Both the position numbers and the translations under genes were made by a program. Below, piece by piece: positions 34,436 to 44,953 of a DNA stretch of 64,000 nucleotides. Positions within the stretch are counted from its first letter, which is position 1; the number at the start of each line of letters is the position of its first letter. The notes beneath the pieces are model-generated. The model did not search any database. It was given only the letters and a program-made list of their open reading frames with translations, and had not been told where the DNA came from. The stretch covers positions 43,920,616 to 43,984,615 of the forward strand of contig OX155893.1 in assembly GCA_944588485.1 (NCBI GenBank), given 5' to 3'. The DNA comes from Phosphuga atrata. Its lineage: Eukaryota; Arthropoda; Insecta; Coleoptera; Silphidae.

Positions 34436-34650
34436 CATCGATAGATGTATTGTCTGTCTAGACTTATAGATGAATAGATTTAATTTCTGTTTAGTCACGT
34501 CTAATTTGCTTATTCTAATTTGCTTATTCTACACTTGGCTATCTAGTCTATATAAACGTTGGTCCAGTCTTATCTATCCACACTTCAATATGTCTATCCA
34601 TTGTCTATCTAGACTTGTATATCTTGTTATGTCTAATTATTTTTTGTTTA
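34436..34650 (-). repeat. Decayed satellite, reverse orientation
   Basis: Scattered TCTAGACTT, GTCTATCTAG and GTCTAATTTG words resemble the reverse complement of the 14-bp monomer, highly diverged. It borders the right end of hAT-1. Confidence 0.55.
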
Positions 34651-35513
34651 AAGTCTAATATTTTAAAGCTGATAGTATAATCTAATTATGTTAAGGTATA
34701 TATTATATTTTTAGTACCATCTGATCAATCTTCTCTTTTTGGTCTTGTGTAAGTATATAACGTCTATAAATCAGTTTTAATAAAAGTATTCGTTTATAAT
34801 GAATCGATGTTTGGAGGGAATGACCTACAACATTATTAAGCTATCATGCAAGGCTGCTGCATTACAGTAACGACGTAAATTTCTTGTTGCAACAGTTTTA
34901 ATGAACAGTTAAATTTGAAGTTTAAATATGAATAGATGTTTTGCTTTCGTTTTGTGTAATTTTAATTAACCAGGAAGAGATTTCGTCCGCTGACGTGCCA
35001 CACCTGATTGGGAAAATTAAAAACTTAACATTACACAAATATCGTTTTTTCATTAGGGACGACCTGATTTGAAGCTGTAATAGTGATTACATTTAATCTC
35101 GTGTTCATATCACTAGTTGTTATTTATTTCTAGTGTACTTTAACTAAACTCCGTGGCAAAATACACTCGTACAGAATGTTTGGTATCCCAACATTCTGTG
35201 TTTTTAAATTATTCAACTTTATTAAAATAATCGTTCTTTTTTGGACTCGTACACTCTATTTTGGTCGAAAATTATGGTTCACAAATTAAAGTTCTTCGAT
35301 CGTCCATCGATCTTTGTGTTGGCTATTAGTTGAATCGTTGTAAAACTGCAAATAGAATTTTACTCCTCACATTACTAAACCATCAATAAAAAAATTTAAT
35401 GCACTAAGTTAAGTGTATATTGCTGCTGTAAGAGCTAGTGTTACAGAAGATCGATTCCTTGTCTTTCCCAAAACTTAGGCCCTTTAACAACGACCTAAGT
35501 AGCTCTAACCCTA
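34651..35513. other. AT-rich stretch, no gene seen
   Basis: No frame or motif can be supported. A perfect 10-bp hairpin (ACAGAATGTT at 35171-35180 with AACATTCTGT at 35190-35199) is the only structure noted. Confidence 0.6.
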
Positions 35514-36095
35514 GATATCAAAGACAAACTTAGCATAGATAAACTAAACTAGATTATGTAAATAAATATAAGATTATGTGGGTATAGATTACCTGTGGTA
35601 TAACCTATATATTATGTATGAGATATCAAAGAGAAACTTAGTTTTAGACAAATTAAACTAGATTATGATACACGCAAATTATTATAAGATTATGTGGATA
35701 TAGATTACCTGTGGTATAACCTATATATTATGCATGAGTTATCGAAGACAAACTTAGTTTTAGGCAAACTAAACTAGATTATGCTATACGCAAATAATTA
35801 TAAGATTATGTGGGTATAGATTACCTGTGCTATAACCTGTATATTATGTATGAGATATCAAAGACAAACTTAGTTTTAGACGAACTAAACTAGATTATGA
35901 TATACGCAAATAATTATAAGGTTATGTAGGTAAAGATTACCTGTGGTACTACCTATATATTATGTATCAGATATCAAAGGCAAACTTAGTTTTAGACAAA
36001 CTAAACTAGATTATGATATACGCAAATAATTAAAATATTATGTGGGTATAGATTACCTGTGGTATTACCTATATATTATATATGACTTATAGATA
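35514..36095 (+). repeat. Tandem repeat, unit about 116 bp, five copies
   Basis: Copies begin with GATATCAAAGACAAACTTAG (or a one- to two-base variant) at 35514, 35622, 35738, 35854 and 35970. The first interval is 108 bases and the others are 116. Each contains AAACTAAACTAGATTATG and GATTACCTGTGGTATAACC. Copies differ at roughly 5-10 percent of positions. No coding content. Confidence 0.93.
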
Positions 36096-36595
36096 ATTGG
36101 TTTTACTGTTCATTATATAAGCGGATCGTGTACAGTTGTGAAATGGTTTGTACGTGTGTGCCATACATCATATTTTTTTCGAACATCTAATATTATTCAT
36201 TTACTTCTTATAATCTGTAAGTCAGACGAATTATCTTTTCTACATCACGATTTGGGAAGAACCAACGGTACTTGGCGCAAATGCAACGATTACATTCCAT
36301 TATAATGTCCCGACAGGAATCAAATGGGTTAGATCGAAAAATAAATCAAAAAGTTAGATTTCCTATTAGTCTTAAATCAAGTATCTTATAAATCTTGTTT
36401 TTTTAAGTATTTTCAATGCCAGCACTTGGGGTTAAACAAAGTGAAGTAAATTACTTGATAAGGTGGAGATTTGATAAAGGAGATTAGAGAATAGGATATA
36501 CGCAAGAACGATAATAAAATTTTCAGACAATTGTCTGATTTTCAGACAAAATTAGACAATCAAGAACAAATAAAATTCGACAAGACACACGTATC
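36096..36595. other. AT-rich stretch, no gene seen
   Basis: Nothing recognisable apart from a few diverged satellite words near 36530-36590. Confidence 0.55.
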
Positions 36596-36599
36596 TTAA

Positions 36600-36681
36600 C
36601 CCTGGAATACTCTTTCACTTTTTCTGACTTATTATTTAATGGCGGCATGAGTCTCGCAGACTCACAAAGTGTATTCCAGGG
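36600..36681. mobile_element. 82-bp piggyBac-type MITE
   Basis: Flanked by TTAA on both sides (36596-36599 and 36682-36685). Terminal inverted repeats begin CCCTGGAATAC and are perfect for 11 bases. A short palindrome GAGTCTCGCAGACTC (36650-36664) lies near the right end. Insertion at TTAA and ends beginning CCC are typical of piggyBac-like elements. No coding capacity. Confidence 0.85.
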
Positions 36682-36685
36682 TTAA

Positions 36686-38316
36686 AAATCATGATTCGAC
36701 ATGCATGAACTCAGTCATTAAAACTCAGATTAGACAAGCCAAATTAGAAAGAAAATACTAATTAATAATACTCCTATATTATTATAGTAAAAAATTGTAA
36801 TATATTATTATTTAGTAATATTGGAATTATAATGAATTTCATCAAGTATACTAATTAAAATAGTGCCTCCACACTAATTAAAATAGTGCCTACAGATAAG
36901 ACAGTCTGTAAAACTCGTAGTTTTTAAATCCCTGTATCATTTCAAAGTTTTTTTTATTTTGTGATAGTAGTGTTCAACTCTTTAAGGCCGTTTGCAAAAA
37001 TTTGTAATCTGTTGGGTTCTCATGGAACTGTCAAGTTTGTCGAGTGCGAAGTAAATTAAGAAAAAAGAGTAAGAAAACGAAAACAAAAATAAAAAATGTT
37101 TTAAAATAATTAGTGCATTAATATGTTTTTGCGACGAATAAATTTGAATATATAAATGAGAATTTCCTCGGTATGTTTGTGTATATAAATGCAACTGAAC
37201 GGTTGTTAGTCCCCGGGGAGATACGCATGAAGACACGCAGAGCGCTCGCACAAAAGAAAATGCACGACGATGATGATGGCGTTTGCAAGACATATTTCTA
37301 TTTATAGTGCAAAGTAGTGAGTTTAACATTCACCTTGAGGCCGTTTTAGCTAAATATATACCTAGGCAGCATTCACTAGACTCTTTAATAATCTGTTTAG
37401 TGTTTTTATATTATTCCTGCTGGTACTTATAAGCGGTTACTTTGCACGCAGACCTATCTCATTCTCATTACACTTTTATAACATCCACGTTTAGTCTCCC
37501 AACTCTCGTTTAATATTGCCTTTTTTACCTTCTTCCATCCGACTCACTCACAATTTTATACTCTTATATAGTAAATGTTAATTTTATACCTTTACCAAAA
37601 ACAAATAACCTGTATCCCTTATAACAAACATAAAATAATTCCAAAATGAAACAAAAATCGACAGGATATATAAATTGCAGGAAACTCAAATTCCTTACAC
37701 ACAAATAAAAGTATAACGTTATTTAAAATATCAATTTTTGTTTGATAATTATTAAGTTATTTGGCTAGGCCAAGTAAAACGAATGAAGGTTAAAATAGTA
37801 AATATAATATGAAACGATGTTTCCCAGAGCTGTTCCACGGAAGAGGTCGATGTCTTCAATAGACCTCTCATCAATTACTGAAATAGCAGAATGCAGTATT
37901 CATATCAAATCTAATACGAATATCGAATGCGATATTTATCTAACGTTTTAATCATTTACTGCATTCTTTCAGAAAACCACACGTTTCTTTTTTGCAAATG
38001 TTCTTTAATTAATACTATACACACCGTACTGTTTCGCATTTAAATATTTTACACATTAACGACTTTGCAATTTAATCTATACTCATCGAAATTTATTTTT
38101 AGAAAATGTTACAAATGTAATGTTTAATGCAATGTTACTAAATACAAAGCGTGTAAATTAAATATAATTCGCATGATTTGTTTAATTTAATTTTTTTCCT
38201 CGTTTATCGGACAAATATTTATTAATCATAGAAGTTGTAAAATCCACAAATTTGTTAGTATGTGCATTTCTTACATAGGTATTACAAACATTTATTAGTC
38301 CAGCTGGAGGCACATG
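36686..38316. other. AT-rich stretch, no supported gene
   Basis: An open frame of 115 codons on the minus strand (36982-37329) has low-complexity and hydrophobic content and no recognisable domain. It is not claimed as a gene. No repeats or termini were found. Confidence 0.55.
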
Positions 38317-38799
38317 TGCCTAGTCTAAATTAGCATATGTGGTTTGCTTCTCCCTATAATTACACCCAATATTATTGACTTAACCAGGGGTTTCCAAAAC
38401 GAGAATCGTGACTATATTAAACAGGCCTAGACAGGAATGTCACAAGACTATACTATATACTAGACAAAGCAATACTTAACAAGAACACACATGATCAGAC
38501 AATAAGAAACAAGACTAGGGCAAAGTTGACCATTAAGGTAGTCTAATCTGGTGTCTAGTCTAAACTAGCATATAGTTTCCTTCTCCATATAGTTACAAAC
38601 ATTATTATAGATTCAACCAGGGTTTTCCAAAAGAAGAATCATGAGTAGATTAAACAAGCCCAGACATGACTGGACAAGAGTAGACTATATACAAGACAAA
38701 ATAATACTGGAGAAGAACAGACATGATCAGACAATATGAAACAAGACAAGGGCAAATTTGACCATTAAGGTAGTCTAACCAGGTGCCTAGTCTAAACTA

Positions 38800-39864
38800 T
38801 TAGGGGTACCGGAAAGTAATCTATTTTTTAAGTTAAAAATCATTTATTACAAAATTTTATTATTATTAACTCAAAATATAATTTCCATCGTTTGAAACAA
38901 CCCCTTGCCAACGTGTTACCAGATTTGGAATACCCTTTTTTGAAAAATTCAGGTGTCTGATTAAAAAATGAGTTTAAGTCATTTTCGATGTCACCTTGAT
39001 TCATGTACGTTTTATTCCGAATATGATGTTCTAATGATCTGAATAAGTGGTAATCCGATGGCGCCAGGTCTGGAGAATATGGGGGATGTGGCAAAACTTC
39101 CCAACCCATTGGTTTTAAATGTTCTTGGGTATCTTTAGCAGAATGTGGTCTTGTATTATCGTGAAGCAAGATTACACCTTTTCTGTTAACCAACGCCGGA
39201 CGTTTTTGACTTAATTTCTCATTCAACCTGGTCAATTGTTGTCGGTATACTTCTCCAGTTATCATTTGACCAGGTGGTAAGACTTCTTGTAATCAAAGAA
39301 GAACAAATCATTCGACGCTGTTGTTTGTGAATTTCGTTTAATTCATGCGGAACCCACACTCTCGTCTATTGACTTTCACAATCTTTTTTAAGTGTTCCTG
39401 AACAGTTGACCAGGATGCAGAGAGCCTTTTAGACATTCTGGAATGGTTAGTCGCGGATCTGATTCCACCAGGTCTTTTAAAGCGTCCTTTTTGAAATCAC
39501 TAGGTCTTCCACTTCGTGGAGCATCTGAGAGATTGGTGTCACCTTCTCTAAACTTTCTGAACCAGAATTGCCATTTGTTTGCTGTTACGATCTTGCCGTA
39601 TACTGCATTAATTGATTCCGCCGCCGCAGTTTTCTCTGATTAAAGAGAAAACGCATACAATGGCGCAGGTGTACTACGTCTACTAATTGACATGCCATTT
39701 TGAAACGGTTTACAAAATAACCGAAACTCGGCAGAAAATGGTAGATTGACGTTTAGCCAACCAAACTTATTTAACATAATCAGTTTACCTGCTGACAGAA
39801 ACCAGTATAAGAGGTTAGAAGTCACAACATTTAAAAAAAATGGATTACTTTCCGGTACCCCTTA
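38800..39864 (-). mobile_element. Mariner transposon (DD34D type), defective
   Basis: Ends TTAGGGGTACCGGAAAGTAA at the left and its complement (with TAAGGGG) at the right, flanked by TA on both sides (38798-38799 and 39865-39866), the Tc1/mariner target. Length 1065 bases against about 1.3 kb for a complete mariner, so about 200-300 bases of the catalytic region are missing. The transposase relic is on the minus strand. Confidence 0.92.
38840..39698 (-). pseudogene. Mariner transposase relic
   Basis: The N-terminal helix-turn-helix part (about 39380-39698) has WQFWFRKFREGDTNLSDAPRSGRP-type sequence, split by a frameshift near 39645. The catalytic C-terminal part is one open frame (38840-39265) with VILLHDNTRPHSA and YSPDLAPSDYHLFRSL. 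The second and third catalytic aspartates are separated by exactly 34 residues, which identifies mariner. The region with the first aspartate, between the two parts, is deleted or scrambled (39266-39380), so the enzyme cannot be active. Confidence 0.92.
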
Positions 39865-40075
39865 TAGCATATGTAGTTTCTTTCTCCATATATTTACACA
39901 TTTATTTATTTTTGATGCAACCAGGGTTTTTCAAAAGGAGAATCATGACTAGATTAAACAAGACCAGACAGGACTGGGCAAGAATAGAGTGTATACGAGA
40001 CAACTGGACTGGACAAGAACAGACATGATCAGACAATATGAAACAAGACTAGGGTAAATTAGACCATAAAAGACT

Positions 40076-40265
40076 ATTCAAGAATAAATCAAAGAAGATC
40101 GGACAAGACCAGATACAATTATAAAGGTCTAAACATGTCTAATCCGAGAAAACTAGACGTGGCTAGAATTGTTTGGTCTTGTTTGGTCTGGTCTGGTCTT
40201 CTCTCGTCTTGTCAGTCTTGTCTGATCATGCTTAGTTTATCTTGTCTAGACATGTCTACTCAAAT
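40076..40265. repeat. Decayed satellite with orientation switch
   Basis: Forward-type words (ATAAATCAAAGAAGATCGGACAAG) run to about 40130. From about 40165 reverse-type words follow (GGTCTTGTTTGGTCTGGTC, then CTTGTCAGTCTTGTCTG). Confidence 0.7.
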
Positions 40266-41689
40266 GCGATGATTTGACTGCGTAAAATCTCAACCGTGTA
40301 AATCATCATATAAGGCAAAAGTATATAATAGGTAAATAACTTATTTGTTTTTTTTTTAAGAAAAGACAAATATAGTTTTTTTATAGTTATTTGTCAATTA
40401 CTATATTGTTTATTTATGTTTATTCTAGATAATAAATTATTTAGTAAAACTACATAAAAAAACATATAAATAGAACAATAGGAACCTAAACAAGCTTAGA
40501 CAAGAATAGCTAGGACTAGGTCAAGACTATATATATCATTGTACCCGAACTAGTAAAACTTGTATCTAACAAAGAAGTGGAGACAGAAATCAGCGTTATG
40601 AACAAATGTCTCCTTGAAGGGAAATTTCCAGTTATTTGGAAGATCTCCACACTAGTACTCATTCAGAAACCCCAAAAATGGGCAAGACGTGAAGACCTAC
40701 AGACCGATCTGCCTCATAAACTCGCTGGGTAAACTATTAGAGGCTCTCATTAAATCAAAAGTCGAAAAAGAACTAGAGAGCAAAGAAGCCCGATACACTA
40801 ACCAATTCTGCTTCAGAATCGGAAAATCTACACTGGCTGCGATCAGAAAAGTTCTGGAAAAGGCCAACGAAATTAAACAGAAGGAAACCAAGAACAGAGA
40901 GGTTTTTTTTGTCTCGTAAAAGGCATAATTGATGCATTTACAACGAGAAATATCAGCGAATACCTCCTACACATAATTAAATCCTATTTAATACAGAGAT
41001 ACGTTGTGACGGAGGCGGGAACAAAAATAAAGACATCCAGCGGGGTACCACAAGGATCGGTACTTGGACCAACACTTTGGAACGTTTGCTAAGAAAAAAT
41101 CTTGAGACTAAAAATGGAAAGCGGTGTGACCACAGTAGCATACGCGGACGATCTTGCACAAGTCGTGTCCGCAAGGAGCAGCGAAGATTTAAACGAGAAA
41201 GCAGGACATGCCTTAATCACAATTACGGTACAACTCGACAAAATGGGCATCAAATTAGCAGCTGAAAAAACAGAAATAGTCCTTCTCACATGCTGCAGGA
41301 AACACACCAGACTGGAGATAAACATAAACGGGGAAACAATAAAATCCAGAAACTCTGGGCTTTAAAATATCTGGGCGACTACCTATACAAGGATATACGA
41401 ATAACCGAACATATAAAGAACACCTGCACGAAAGCCACAAACATCCTCAACTTCCTCGCCAGGACATTGCCAAATGTTAATGGCCCCACAACGAATAAAC
41501 GAAGAATGTTAGCAGCCGTAGTTTCCACCATCATCCTCTATGGAGCTCCAGTGTGGACGAGCGCGCTAAAATATAAACACTATGCTGACAAACTAGAAGA
41601 AGTAAACAGAAGAATGGCCATAAGAATAATTGACTTGATGAAGCGGCAACGGGCCTTTCCGAAGAAGTCTTTTCAAAGAAATTAGTTTT

Positions 41690-42236
41690 ACGCTAGGGTC
41701 GTTGCTATAATACCCAAACAAATCCTAAAAATATTTTGTCTGTTTCATTATAGGGTTAATACTGTTATCACCCGAACGGTTTTTCAGAAATATTTTCGTG
41801 GAATATTTTACAACAGGGTCATTACAGTAATAGTCGAACAAATGCTAAAAGATTTAATATTTATGTTTTATGGTAGGATTGATTATAATCTTCGAAAGAA
41901 TTCTAAAATATTTAATATTTGTGTTTTATGATAGAATTAATATTACAATTTTCTAACGATACAAATCCAAGAAAGATTAGTTTGCGACAGCAGAGAAGAA
42001 AAACAATCCCCAATAAAACGGGTCCAGATACCTGAAGGACCATATAAAAACGCTCACCACCGAAACACAGTCAGTTAACCGGCAAAGTTCGATATAGCAG
42101 TTCACCGAGTTCAGTTCAACAAGTTCATCAAGTTCAGTTCACCGGAACAGTTCACCCAAGCCGCAGTCACGCCAATAAGTTTATAGTAGGTTGCAGCTCC
42201 GCGTATCCGTTGTTATATTGTTATAGTGTTATTTAT
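41690..42236 (+). mobile_element. LTR-like insertion (possible solo LTR) in the R1-like element
   Basis: This stretch is not LINE sequence. Its first half has about 4.5 imperfect tandem copies of a unit near 60 bp (TAGGGT..TAATAC..CGAAC.AAT..TAAAA; 41693-41965). Its second half holds a TATA box and initiator, then a run of AGTTCA/CAGTTCACC repeats (42090-42155). Repeats in U3, a Pol II promoter and no coding frame are the features of an LTR. No terminal duplication was found and the host lost coding sequence at this point, so the borders are approximate. Confidence 0.5.
42042..42076 (+). promoter_or_regulatory. TATA box and arthropod initiator
   Basis: ATATAAAAA at 42042-42050 is followed about 28 bases later by TCAGTT at 42071-42076, the arthropod initiator consensus (TCAGT). 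The spacing is the standard one for a Pol II core promoter. It lies within the LTR-like insertion and would mark the U3/R border. Confidence 0.55.
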
Positions 42237-42812
42237 GTCATCATGGCAGGACCTGTGGAAAAAACTGTGGGACCTGTGCGAGAAACCCTGGGGCGAGGTA
42301 GACCACTACATAACCCAAGCCCTGACAGGACACGGCGTTTTTGGCGCATACCTGTTCAGATTTGGAAAGAGGCAAAATACAGCGAACTGGTACTGCGCCG
42401 AAGAAAGGGATGGACCTGAACACACTTTGTTCCACTGCCCCTGATGGGACGCAGAAAGACAACGCGTAAAAGACACTAGCTGTCTTGACAAGCGGAAACA
42501 TCGTGGAAGTGCTAGTCACGAGCGAGGAGGACTGGACAATAGCCACCAACATGTCAAGGAACATAATGTCCCAAAAAGCGAGAGAAGAAAGAGAAATCCT
42601 AAGCAGAGATAATTGATTAAAAACACAAATGATTCATCTCTGATGAAATGATAAAACTAGTCCGGGCTCCACACCCTGAAGAAATGCACGAGCCATACCG
42701 GGGTGGCGCATACTAAAGCCAAGTGGAAGAGGGGGTTTAGTGGGTGAGAGCCTCACACGCAGGCTGGTAGAGCTTCCCCAAACCACAATAAAAAAAGAGT
42801 CAAGACTATATA

Positions 42813-43022
42813 AAACTAGACAAGAGTAAACAATATTAAATTACATTAGAAAAGACTGGACTAAACTGGATAATATTGGACTAAACTGGACAAGACTGAA
42901 CACGTTTGGACAAAACTAGACATGGACGAGACAAGATGGAGCAAGTCCAGACAAGACCAAGCAAGACCGGACATACCGGACTAGACCGAACAAGACGGGA
43001 CAAGACCGGACAAGACAGACAA
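42813..43022 (+). repeat. Decayed satellite, forward
   Basis: Units such as GACAAGACCGGACA, with high divergence, precede the next LINE fragment. Confidence 0.8.
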
Positions 43023-43592
43023 AACCAGCGCAAAGCGCTTACCAGGCTGATGCCGAGAGTCGGAGGTGCGTCTGAACATAAACGAAAAACACTAAACAAG
43101 GTTGTTGAATCGATTCTACTCTATGGAGCACCCGTATGGGGAAAGGCTATAGGATGCAAAAAATACAAGGAGAAGCTAGGGAAAATCCAGCGGAAGATGG
43201 GGAAATGAATTGCCAGAGTGAGCGTATAGAGCAAGTAGAACGGCAAGTCAGAACGTGACGGCTGGTATAATTCCAATAGACTCATTGGTTATTGAGCGAA
43301 CCCTAACGAAGGAACGTTGGAAGAATTGTAACTGTTGGACATAAAAGATTATTCGAGACCGTGTCCTCTTGCCCGAAGAAAAGAAGGCGCTCTAGACTAC
43401 TGGAGAACTCAGTTCTTAACGGGGCATGGAAACTTCGATATATTATATTTCGGCAATGAAAAGCAATGAAAAAAGGGAGGGGTTTTTAGTGGGTAGGACC
43501 GGTACTAACCTCAAGCCGGGTGAGTTCCACACTCCCTATAATAATTTGTCCTGGCGGTAGTACGCAAAGGTATTTTCCCCCTTAAAAAAAAG
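43023..43592 (+). mobile_element. R1-like LINE fragment: thumb, C-terminus and 3' UTR
   Basis: Frames read LTRLMPRVGGASEHKRKT, VVESILLYGAPVWGKAIG and IQRKMGK, then AYRASRTASQNVTAGIIPID and SLVIERTLTKE, then a short C-terminal block with TQFLTGHGNFD. The 3' UTR contains GGGGTTTTTAGTGGGTAG and ends in an A-run at about 43590. The 5' end is truncated in the thumb. Several frameshifts. A target duplication could not be fixed because the flanks are satellite-like. Confidence 0.8.
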
Positions 43593-44590
43593 ACAAGCCC
43601 AGACTGTTTAGGCAAGATGGAATAAGACTAGTTGGGACTGAACAAGGTCTGGACAAGGCTGGAAAAAAACTAGATAAGACTTATATACTTTACAAATATC
43701 TTATATACTTATACGTTATCGAGTAAAACTAAACATAGATACAATGATAACAACCTTGTACTTAGAAACCGTGAAAATCGAGTACCGTGCAAATTGAGGA
43801 ATTATATCTAGATATACCTATATAATCGAGAATAGGAAGAGGGGAGAATGGGTTTGTTTTAGATAAATAATATAGTTAAAAATAAACATATCAATGTGAA
43901 ATGAACAATACAAATAAAAATTTAAAAAATACGAAAGCCTTTATAATAACATATATAGTCCTGTTTTGTTGTTTGTCTAATAATACTAGATAATATATTC
44001 TCTAGTTTGATAATACTAGATAGAAAAACATGTAAATAGACGGCAAATATGAGATAAAAGAATTACATTTGCTATTCTCTCCTGGAACCTGGAACTATAT
44101 TAGTCTTTTGATTATTTGCTATTTTAATCTTATATAATTTTGTTAGTTTATGGTAGTTTCTCTTGTAGTTTTATATATTATATCTTTAACAAACGAGTAT
44201 ATTCTCCCTAGTTTAAATTATTTTCTATTTACCCAGTTTAGAAAATATTCTTGATTCTTCTTTTACGAATATGTTTTTGTGTTCCTTTCGAATTTTGATG
44301 GTGTTCAAGGTCCTTGATTTTATAAAAAAATCTATTCATGTATAGGAGAATTGGGTGAAGCACGACTAATGAATTCAGCTCATCGAACTATCTGAGCCAC
44401 GTCCCAATTTACAAGTCCAAATCAGATTGAACACGGCGCACGTTTTTTCTTTATATTTATATTTCGTTTGATATTCACTCAAAATACGACTGAAACGGAG
44501 AAAAAAAACGTAATTAAAGTTCTACTTTCTTTCTCGTGCGTTGCTAACGGAGATCCCCAATGTTGAGCAGAATTCAGAACGTCCCGAAAA
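43593..44590. other. Decayed satellite then AT-rich stretch
   Basis: Satellite-like words to about 43690 (GACTGAACAAGGTCTGGAC), then AT-rich sequence with no recognisable feature. Confidence 0.55.
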
Positions 44591-44839
44591 ATGGCAAAAT
44601 GTGTAATATACTGTGCACGCGCTCGAGTCGTCTCGTCCCGCTACTATTTGCCGTTATACAAATGGTTAGAAGAGGAAAAAAATAAATTATTATGTGTATC
44701 ATCCGACGTGCCTGCATATTTTAAAATAATTATAGAAAGGAAATTAAAATCGGCGAAATGTGGGTCTGGCTGGCGCCAGCTACTTTTTTGCCCTGATCAT
44801 TTGAATCTGTTTTTTTTATTTGCCTGTTATCTGACCTAA
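44591..44839 (+). other. Unidentified open frame of 82 codons
   Basis: The frame begins MAKCVIYCARARVVSSRYYL and continues with a charged segment (WLEEEKNKLLCV). I do not recognise it. It has a plausible N-terminal part with Cys residues, then ends in hydrophobic sequence that looks like translated AT-rich DNA, so it could be the first exon or first part of a transposon protein cut by decay. No neighbouring frame continues it. Confidence 0.2.
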
Positions 44840-44953
44840 TAATTACCGCAGATTTCGATGTTTCTAATTTTCTTCTTAATGGAGTCATTAAAACAAAATT
44901 GAATATTTAATTAATTTGCTTAATAATAGTCAAAGTTTATGTTATCCCACAAT

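Larger units (their letters stand above)
38317..40075 (+). repeat. Tandem repeat, unit about 233 bp, three copies, one split by mariner
   Basis: Copies begin near CTAGTCTAAAYTAGCATAT at about 38320, 38555 and 38787 and share TTCCAAAA.GAGAATC and GATCAGACAATA.GAAACAAG. The mariner at 38800-39864 lies within the first bases of the third copy, which resumes at 39865. The unit contains many diverged ACAAGACTAGAC words and is probably an amplified segment of decayed satellite. Confidence 0.9.
40545..42620 (+). pseudogene. R1-like ORF2, reverse transcriptase and C-terminal knuckle
   Basis: Frames in order: RT fingers with KFPVIWKISTLVLIQKPQK (about 40625), YRPICLINSLGKLLEALI (40689 frame), RIGKSTLAAIRKVL, SGVPQGSVLGPTLWN (41038-41085), AYADDLAQVV (41138-41167), and the thumb with KYLGDYLYKDIRI and IILYGAPVWTSAL (41290-41685). 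After the insert, HYITQALTGHGVFGAYLF and C......EHTLFHC (42226-42444) form the C-terminal part with a stop inside. The conserved block between the thumb and the C-terminus (about 100 residues) is missing at the insert. Frameshifts near 40690, 40915, 41090 and 41365. Confidence 0.85.
40534..42798 (+). mobile_element. R1-like LINE, 5'-truncated, with an LTR-like insertion
   Basis: Bounded by an exact 14-bp target duplication GTCAAGACTATATA (40520-40533 and 42799-42812). It starts within the RT fingers, and its 3' UTR (42615-42798) includes the CCTGAAGAAATGC phrase, the GGGTTTAGTGGGTGAGAG phrase and a short A-run. The insertion point is decayed satellite. ORF2 is interrupted by sequence from about 41690 to 42235. 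Confidence 0.88.

Noticed and set aside
36982..37329. 115-codon minus-strand frame
   Set aside because: Low-complexity, hydrophobic end and no motif. It is compatible with chance in AT-rich DNA.
44591..44839. 82-codon frame considered as a THAP or other zinc-binding domain
   Set aside because: The Cys/His spacing does not fit a THAP or other known finger. It was left as unidentified.
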